NCBI GenBank assembly: GCA_036346255.1
Contig: CM070627.1
Coordinates: 34,494,143-34,558,142 of the forward strand
DNA from: Ampelocalamus luodianensis
Taxonomy: Eukaryota; Streptophyta; Magnoliopsida; Poales; Poaceae
Reading direction: 5' to 3'
DNA: 64,000 nucleotides
The position numbers were made by a program, and so were the translations under genes. Shown here in pieces: positions 56,561 to 64,000 of this stretch. Under the pieces are notes generated by a model. That model had not been told where the DNA came from, did no database searches, and saw only the letters and a list, made by a program, of their open reading frames with translations. Every line of letters starts with the position of its first letter. The first letter of the stretch is position 1.

Positions 56561-56999
56561 TCCTATCAGTGTCGGGTGTCCTCATCTCTCTCAGAGCAAC
56601 AGCGGGGGGTGGCGTGAGGACTGAGGCATGGAGGAGAGGATCCTGATTGTCGGGGGTGCTTACAGCCAGGGGTACAGAGTTTACCGACAGCGTAGCTATT
56701 TGCGTAGAGGAACTCAAGATGCCCGTCGTTCTGCCGAGCAAGGCAGTTCATGTCGGGGAGAATTTGCATGCATTGAAGGAAGATCTGACGAACACGGGTG
56801 ATGGAGAACGAGCACCACCGAGCGGGGTTCCTCCGCGCCCATGGGGGTGGTGTCCAGTAGTCATTATCACTGTGATTTGTCAGAAGGGAGTTGTCGAAAG
56901 GGGACGTTGGGGGTGGCAGGGAGAAACGATAATGATTGGGCGAATGTGGGGAGGGGAGGTGGGGCAGATTTTATGATCGGCTATGTGGGAAGCGCATTT

Positions 57000-58430
57000 A
57001 GTGGGATGCATGGGATCGCCCACGCTTTTTTATTGTTGGCACCGCGGGAGGACATGCGGAAGCGTTTTTTTTTTTGTCCGAACGAACGGTGATCGTGTGG
57101 TCATATCGACAAGTTTGTCGTACAGTCAAACTCATTTTGGTGTCAAGTAAAACACATCAATAGGATCAGTAATTAGATACATATCCAAGGCAGTAACAAT
57201 TCATGTCACTTACAGTAATACAACACATAAAAATAGTAAACTACGTTGCACACAGTAAACAAGCAAGAGGATAGTAAACACTAGGTGAATCGACATTAAA
57301 AATAGGCTGGGTACACATGTGCCTACCGGTAGTTTTGTTACCATCGTACCAGTGTCCCCGGGGATAACTTTACTACCAACTACCGTCCGATCCACGGCGT
57401 ACTAGTGATTTTTGTTTTACTGTCGATTTCGGGAGTAACCGTTTTTTCACTACCGATTTAGGTGACGCGTGATCTTTTTTTACTGTTGTTTTCACCGTTA
57501 ATCACTTTGATATGGGTTTTTACTGCTAGATTAAGCGATACCGAGACTTTTAACACCGTCTCAATGTGTGTGTATGTGTTTTACCGCCAATCCCACCTGG
57601 GAAGCGCACGAGCTAGCATGTCATGCGTAGTGCGAGGTAGTGTGGGCTGGTGCGCCGTGTGCAGCGTGGCTGAGGCTGTGGCCCACATGGAGAATAACTA
57701 TTCAACACGTGAGTGCTGAATAGCCCATGCTTCCCCTGTGCTACGTGCGGTGCGCCAGCACCCACGCCTCCCGCTCGAGATCAGCAGTAAAACCCTCATG
57801 CGCGCATCAAACTATAGTAAAAATGGCTCGTTGGCTCATGCTCCTCCCCCGTTACACGCGACGCACCAGCACCCGCACCTCCAGCTGAAGTTCGATCGTA
57901 AAACCCATGCGCGCACATCAAAATAGCCGTACAAATTGCTCGGTGATGTTCTAAATTGACGGTAAAAACCTATCAACAGGAAAATGGCAGTGAAAATTTG
58001 TCAGTAAAATGATCGTGCGTCACCTCGTGTTTATAAAAAAGGTTTTACTGCCGTTTCGGTGAGGAAGATAGGACCGTATATTCGGGATGTTGGTTTTATT
58101 GCGGAATATCACATCACATTGCTGATCCAGTGAATGTTATCGTTTACTGTAAATGATACCTACTATTGCTTCGACAGGCATGTCATGTCACTGCTGTAAA
58201 CTCACTTGTGCATTATATTTTTTGGTAGTTACTGTGAGTTTGGTAATATTTCATTACTATTTGAAAACGACATTACTGGTATACCCCACTGAAAAACATG
58301 TCTTTACTATCTGTTATGCAAGTTCTTCAAGTAATCATACGTTTTACTGTAAAGGTAACACATATTACTATCAGTTACGAAAGAATTTGCAGGACATTAG
58401 GCGTAAACACAAAAACACTACTTCGGCTTG
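57000..58430. other. Non-coding interval in the DNA-transposon region
   Basis: No recognisable coding sequence. Many TTTTACTGT/CAGTAAA motifs occur, including a dense cluster 57160-57270. Two related GC-rich patches (57715-57790 and 57840-57930) share GCGCCAGCACCC-like and AAAACCCATGCGCGCA-like sequence, a local degenerate duplication. Confidence 0.55.
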
Positions 58431-58439
58431 CTTCGCGGC

Positions 58440-61000
58440 CTAAACTTCTCCAGTGCATCGAGGAGGTGCTTCACACTATTGACCTTATGGAACAATAGAT
58501 AGAACATCAACTCGACCCTGTACTCATTCCCCTTCTCCTACGTACACATGAAAAAAGAGGTCACATGTCAGACATCTAAAAAAAATACTACATGTTGCGG
58601 GTGGTGGGAAGTTCTTACTGGCTCTATCTGAGTGGCCAGAGTTGAGCTTTTGCCATCCCAGAACTCCAAGAACTTCATTAAGAAGAAGGCGTAATTGTTC
58701 TCTAGGACCTACTTCGGTGTCTGCATGGTGCACACCGTCCAATTCACGATGATAAAAAAAATTTCCCACTGGTCACAGACTGCAGCGCTATGCATAGACA
58801 AGGGATAATCCTTTTCCTCACTGGGTCATGGTGGTCCTGCACTTTTGTGTCCTGCTTGCAATTGTTGGAGTCCAGCACTTCCACGCGCTTGTGCACTATG
58901 TTGAAGTTGTAAACAGACTAGTGCTAGTTGTGTAGAACTGGAAGGAAGAGTTGCAAGGGAATAAAAACCTGTAAAGTACATGTCTGGTAAAAAACAGACT
59001 ACACGATGTATGAGATTTACTGTAATGAAATGTATTTTACTGGAACATGTATGGCATTTATTAGATGTGCATCGGATAGACATAAATTACTTACCAGTTT
59101 TACGTGCTTGATATCTACCACCACCATATGCTCCCTCAGCATGCTCACAGCCTGTTCAGTGTTGTACTGCTTGTTTTTAACGTACTCCTCTACGTTTAGC
59201 GGTTTCTGTCGACAGGAAAAACATAGAAGTTTAAAACTTACCAAGGGCGACGATAGGATTTACTGCTATGCAAATAAACATTTACTGTAAAAAATACTTT
59301 TGCAAAAAAAACAACTTACCGACAATTCGATTGGGAAGAATGCCCTGTACCCATTGCTTTCAGGCCTCAAGTCAGCGTCATCTTGGCGCAAGCACTTGAT
59401 GAACTAAGAGATGAACATGTCTTCACTCATCTGTCCATCCAGGAACGACTCCGCCATGTCTTTTCCAGAGGTCGCTATGATTCTGTTGATGGACTGGAGC
59501 AGAGCAAGGCTGTAGTAAAGATGTCGTTCATGTTAGCAGTAAAACAAAAGTGAACCCTCAGTAAAAAACACAAAATGGAAGCGATAAAAAACATTTGTTG
59601 ATCTAGTAATATACGTACTAACATATCAGTAAAACAATGTTTATGTATCGGTAAAAATATGTGTTGATATTAACATACCTTTTGAGGTTCTCATCGTTGC
59701 ATATCAACTCCCTCACCTCCATGGCCGTGGCGACAAGCACTTTCGGACGTCTTATGTACGGCTTGAATGGCGACACCAGCTTGCTGGGAAGTTTTGTCAG
59801 CCTCTTCCTAAATGCACCGGCATTGCTAGTGTGCCCCTCTAGGCTAGGGAAGGATCACTCTTGCCAACAGTGGTCTTGTCTACGGGTGTCGCCTTTTTTG
59901 TCACTGTTGTGCCTGTCACCTTTGCCTGCCTGGGGTCGGTGAATTTTATTTTGAGATTTTGTTTGCCAACGGTGTCCTGTAGGAAAAAAAAACTCGTGAA
60001 TCATGTTTTACTGTCATATTATGTTTTGTTTTACTGTAAATAATGATAAGTTACTCTCTATGAAACACCCTATACCTTTGCCACACTGGGTTTACCAGCG
60101 GATCTTTACGCACTTCGGTGGTCGCCTCCACTACCTCCTTGGCTGGGGGAGGCTCCACTACCTCTTCCTAAATGCACCGGCATTGCTAGTGTGCCCCTCT
60201 AGGCTAGGGAAGGATCACTCTTGCCAACAGTGGTCTTGTCTACGGGTGTCGCCTTTTTGTCATCACAGTTCGCTGTCACCTTTGCCTGCCTGGGGTCGGT
60301 GAATTTTATTTTGAGATTTTGTTTGCCAACGGTGTCCTGTAGGAAAAAAAAACTCGTGAATCATGTTTTACTGTCATATTATGTTTTGTTTTACTGTAAA
60401 TAATGATAAGTTACTCTCTATGAAACACCCTATACCTTTGCCACACTGGGTTTACCAGCGGATCTTTACGCACTTCGGTGGTCGCCTCCACTACCTCCTT
60501 GGCTGGGGGAGGCACCACGGGTTCGTCCGTTGCTCCTTCTTTCACTAGATCTTGCGGAAAAAAAAAGTAACAACAATTTTACTGCAATGTGTCCAACAGA
60601 TTATTGTATGTGTCATCACATAAATAGTTACCAAGGTATGTACCTTTGGCACGCTGACGCTAGCAACTTGCGCCTCCTTGACTTTGCTCACAGCGGTGGG
60701 AGCCTCCCCTTCCTCCTTTACTGGTGGAGGACCCTCCAGAGCGATCGTTTCAAAATACTTTACTGATGCTCCTGCCGGGGTGTGGGGGGTTGGGGGTGCT
60801 GAAAACGAAGATCGCCTATGCTCCTGCCAAGAATGTGAGCTGGTAGAGCTCGCAAAAGACCATGTTTTTTTGTTCCTTTGAGGAAATACGATTTGTTGTA
60901 CTGCGGGGAAACACCCCTGATGATGCGAACCCCACGCACGTAATATACGCGACTTCTGCGCCTGTTCAAAAAAAGAAAGAAAAAAACCTAAGCAGTTATA
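58440..61000 (-). pseudogene. Ulp1-like cysteine protease gene, degenerate multi-exon
   Basis: Minus-strand exons from right to left: 60960-60640 and 60540-59690 (Pro/Lys/Val-rich, e.g. PSKLVSPFKPYIRRPK, VRELICNDENLKS); 59520-59330 (DMAESFLDGQMSEDMF, FIKCLRQDDADLRP); 59220-59100 (KPLNVEEYVKNKQYN); 58975-58815 with FIPLQLFLPVLHN, catalytic-type His at 58921-58923, and VEVLDSNN with the Asp at 58870-58872; 58760-58610 with NWTVCTMQTPK and ENNYAFFLMKFLEFWDG. This is the His-Asp-Gln-Cys layout of Ulp1 (SUMO protease) family C48, but the Cys-Gly expected before FFLMKF is missing and the Trp after the His is a stop. MULEs carrying Ulp1-like genes are known in plants. Confidence 0.65.
59801..60513. 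repeat. 360-bp direct tandem duplication
   Basis: 59801-60153 and 60161-60513 are nearly identical with a 360-bp offset. They share CTTCCTAAATGCACCGGCAT and the following stretch to GGCTGGGGGAGGC. The main differences are near 59900/60260. The unit covers exon sequence and a spacer of the minus-strand Ulp1-like gene. Confidence 0.92.
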
Positions 61001-61414
61001 CGTAGTAAAACACGAGTATCAATTACTGCATATTACGTTAATATTACTACCATATAACTTTTACTGCAATTGTTGAATGTGTTTACTATATGGTGCTAGT
61101 AACTTTACTATTACCCATTTGGTTTCTTAATTATTGTATGTCCGACTAGGTTTACCATATTGTGAGTACGTTTTTACTGTCAAAATTACGTGTGAGCAGA
61201 GGTTCTATTAAGCGCCGCCCAAACGATCTCTTAAGCGCATAAATGTCGCTTTGGCTCTCAATGCGTCTCTTTGTATCACGCACCGATGTTACTCCTTATT
61301 TTATAAAAATGACCATCCGCATTATAAAAATGACCACCCACCACCGAAGATGGATTATCACATCGCTCTACTCTCTTTCGCCCCCTCCAACAAAAATGAA
61401 TAGCAATTATAAAA

Positions 61415-61945
61415 ATGGCTCCCCACTCTTCTCCCCTGACACTGGCGTTGATGACCTACCTAGTTATTTTGTACGAGCACCTTTCTGGCCATACGTTGGC
61501 GGATGCTGCGGAAGGACATTGTGCTAACAGTGTCCTCCCTCCTCCGCTGGAGGTTATGCCGAGGCACGTGCCACCGCCGCCTAGATGTCCTCCTCCGCCG
61601 CGTCTTCCGGGTGGTCTCCAGCTTCCGGTGAGCTCACCTCGCCATCGACGTAATCCTCCAAAACGATGTTGCACATCTCCAGAAGGATTACCATCACTTT
61701 GACTACTACATCGAGGCGGCGGGTGACTAAGTCTACCAAGCCGAGACCAATCGAACAAGAAAAGAGAGCCTATGGGCGTAATTCGACTTGATTCTTCAGT
61801 CGGGGCGTCTTTGAGCTACTCTCGAATGAGCACATCAACTGGTGGACATGTTTCGGGTTTCCTACGCTGATCTCGAACCCTCCAATGCCAACAACGTCGC
61901 CTACGAAGTTTTAAAGATGGAGATAGCAGGCTACCTCCACCACTA
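61415..61945 (+). pseudogene. Unrecognised protein remnant P3, opposite strand
   Basis: The ATG at 61415 reads MAPHSSPLTLALMTYLVILY, then EHLSGHTLADAAEGH and LPPPLEVMPR, and in shifted frames DVAHLQKDYHHFDYYIEA, LVDMFRVSYADLEPSN and YEVLKMEIAGYLHH to about 61945. The pattern follows P1 and P2 (SSxPLxxxVxSYLxxxYEQLSGxxLxxAA). It is on the plus strand, so P1/P2 and P3 point away from each other. Confidence 0.6.
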
Positions 61946-63088
61946 GAAAACTTGATTATTTAGGTTTATACTTTTTTTAATATTTGTAAGAAGCGACTGG
62001 TCCCGCTGTTTGGCCATATATAAATACAAAATGAAATATTCGGTTCGAACTTGTATTTAGTGTCTATGTTGAACATGTTTACTGAATTACATGTTTTAGA
62101 TTATTGCCTTCACTATATGTAGTCTCAGTGTAACGTTACGACGACGTCAACTCCCTGTGGAAAAAAAATCATATATATTACTTATGAATACGTTTGCTTT
62201 TACTATTCTACAAACGCCTGTTTACTTCATTGGAACTACTTAGTAAAAAACTAACGCAATTACCTTACATATAGCTAAGGTTTACTATCCTGACACAAAC
62301 GTTTTACTATTAAAAAAAAGAGATAGCAAACAGCGGTGGTAAAAATGGGAAGTCAATTACTGTGTACACCGTTATGTTTTACTAACGTACGTACGAGCTT
62401 GGAATATCGCATTCCCGAAAAAACATGCAGTAAAAGGGATACACGAATTACTGTTATGACAACTAACAATTACTATCAAATCGAGTTTCCCTCGTGGGTG
62501 CGGCGTTTCTGGCCCGCCAACTGTATTTATGGGCCAGTAGTATGGGAATTGTGCGCGTGTGTCACACCAGACCTAGGTCACGTGTGGTGAGCTGGCTAGG
62601 CATAGAATAAGTAGAATGATTATTCTACACTTAGCCAAGTAATAGTGTGTGTGTATTAAGATTGGTAGAAAAAAGAAAACAATTACCACGTTAATACGAG
62701 GAAAAACATAAATATGTGCACCATCAATTGTGGTGGGTCTAGAGTATAATGGTACAGATTAAGCAGATATAGATATTAGAGTTATTATAATTATATGAGA
62801 AATACAACTGTATTTCCATCGTAGGCGTTAGAATTGTATAACAAGTACAACATTATGTTTAGAGATAAATATATGGATTATACTGTCTAGTCGTTTAATT
62901 AGACGGAAAATTTGCTAGACCTAAATTATTCTTGGTCAATTTCAGGATTTTTGAATTACAAGATTGATTATCTCGCCGAATAGAGAGGCGTTATAAATAT
63001 AAGACCCATAACTTCAAAGTGAGAGAAGAAATAAGACCCATGTAAGTTTGTAAAGGTCTTAGATTTTGGGCCGGCCCAGTACTCCTCT
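61946..63088. other. Unassigned AT-rich interval
   Basis: No gene found. TTTTACT-type motifs continue to about 62470 and then stop. A short inverted repeat, GGCTAGGCATAGAATA ... TATTCTACACTTAGCC, lies near 62593-62636. Confidence 0.5.
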
Positions 63089-63091
63089 TCA

Positions 63092-63395
63092 GGGCACCTC
63101 CAATAGTTAGAGATAATCTTGTCTCTAATATATGTTAAATCATCTTTAGAGACAACATCTTCAATAGACAGTCTCTAGTACACTCTCCAACACTTCTATT
63201 TTATAATTTTTCTTTAAAACGGGCCTATATATCAACTAGAGTAAATTAATGTATCATGTCTTGTTTCGCGTGCACGATCGTCTCTTCAGCAAGAGACGAT
63301 CTGTTCTCTCTCTTCTCCCCCTCTCTCCTTCACGTAGGATTTTATTGACGTGACATAGCTAAGAGACGACAATAAATACACTATTGAAGATACCC
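63092..63395. mobile_element. Tourist-like MITE (PIF/Harbinger type)
   Basis: A 304-bp element has terminal inverted repeats: left GGGCACCTCCAATAGTTAGA, right (inverted) GGGTATCTTCAATAGTGTAT. The flanking TCA at 63089-63091 and 63396-63398 fits the 3-bp TNA target of PIF/Harbinger. Multiple internal GAGACGA/TCGTCTC inverted motifs allow strong folding. No coding capacity. Confidence 0.75.
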
Positions 63396-63398
63396 TCA

Positions 63399-64000
63399 GC
63401 GAGCATAGTCAGTAGACCACTCGCCAGTGGCCAATTGGTTTGTAATAATAAACCTAACACGCAACGACCATCGTTTCAGAAACAATTGACTTACGTTTGA
63501 ACGGCTCCAAGTAGGAAGTAGCCCCTTAATTTAGCATTTAACGTTATAAAATCAAAATCACCGGCTGGTGCGCGCACTATATTTCGAAACGGGAGCGGTA
63601 CTTCTTTGCTGGTAAAGCAGATTAAAGAGCAGTTGCAAGAAAAGAAAACGAAGGCAGCGGCTACTAGGCCGCTATTGCGACGAATGAGACAGCTTCTTTC
63701 AAATTGTCCATACAAAGTCACTGTCATCAGTGCTAATATTGTATTCGGGGAAGACAAGTGGTTGTTCCTAGTACCCCCACACCATTTCAAGGAAACATAT
63801 TCGTGAACTTCTGAGCTGGGTCTAGCGTGTAAGTAAATGATTCTATGTAGCCGTATGGGAACCTTTGGCAAGTTCACAATGAGAAAAGGATAAGAACACG
63901 AGCGTGGTAATTGCCGCCTCGTCGGCCCCAACACGGCACGTCGTGGAATTTACTCTGCGTCCTCCGTGCTACAAGGTCAGATGCCACATCATCACCTTCC
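63399..64000. other. Unassigned window end
   Basis: No gene recognised. A 147-codon minus frame (63934-63491) has no similarity that I can identify and no codon signal; I do not call it. Confidence 0.5.

Larger units (their letters stand above)
53960..62470. repeat. Region with dispersed TTTTACTGT / ACAGTAAAA motifs
   Basis: Dozens of copies of TTTACTG or its complement CAGTAAA occur on both strands (examples at 54139, 54291, 55345, 56211, 57415, 57478, 58142, 58331, 59281, 60030, 60576, 61060, 61175, 62429), in introns and spacers but rarely in coding blocks. Such density is not seen elsewhere in the window. It may be a transposase-binding motif, but that is an inference. Confidence 0.6.

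Noticed and set aside
63491..63934. 147-codon minus-strand open frame at the window end
   Set aside because: No recognisable domain or homologous features; the composition looks like chance and an opposite frame is open as well.

Overview
This is plant nuclear DNA, almost certainly from a grass, and it is a gene-poor, repeat-dense region. I find no intact host gene, rRNA, tRNA, CRISPR array or bacterial-type operon. The grass assignment rests on the element types: Tat/Retand-lineage Ty3/gypsy elements with a second (archaeal-type) RNase H and an antisense gene behind pol; chromoviruses with multi-kilobase LTRs starting TGTAACA; a FAR1-like MULE transposase with an Ulp1-like companion; and a Tourist-like MITE. 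I cannot name the species.

Layout. 1-815 looks like the tail of an upstream duplicate of the unit that follows. 816-13401 is a MULE-like remnant carrying a full-length but dead Tat element, 'W' (1168-13396, plus strand, target-site duplication AGAAG). 13478-15302 is a small non-autonomous copia-type element, 'U' (minus strand). 15303-20295 holds no recognisable gene apart from a second MULE-like remnant that is a paralogue of W's left flank. 20296-about 22538 is a truncated LTR, 'V'.

From about 22539 to 53136 lies a second Tat element, 'Y' (minus strand, same family as W). It is split by two insertions. One is a CRM-like chromovirus, 'Z' (47118-51026). The other is a solo LTR, 'X' (24783-43775, minus strand), which itself holds an internally deleted Tekay-type chromovirus (26911-31901), a solo LTR (32412-35970), and a solo LTR (36521-43238) containing yet another solo LTR (36984-41484). 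Each insertion was delimited by finding its target-site duplication (TSD) in the sequence, so relative order is secure even without dating.

53137-62600 is different in kind. It is a decayed DNA-transposon region with minus-strand remains of a FAR1/MULE transposase C-terminus and an Ulp1-like protease gene, three copies of an unrecognised protein (two leftward, one rightward), and the motif TTTTACTGT/ACAGTAAAA scattered throughout. 62600-64000 is unassigned except for a MITE at 63092-63395.

The most unusual signal is not a gene. Many of the LTRs, and the introns of W's antisense gene, carry tandem arrays of short perfect hairpins (arms about 5-9 nt, loops about 4-11 nt). The arm sequences differ from unit to unit but stay complementary, as expected if pairing is maintained or if a palindrome-generating process produces them. 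The clearest are 42483-42682 (seven consecutive hairpins, nearly all with different arms) and the GGTCGTA-N8-TACGACC arrays of the W/Y LTRs. A second shared feature is a conserved block around CTATTCGAATAG in four otherwise divergent long LTRs.
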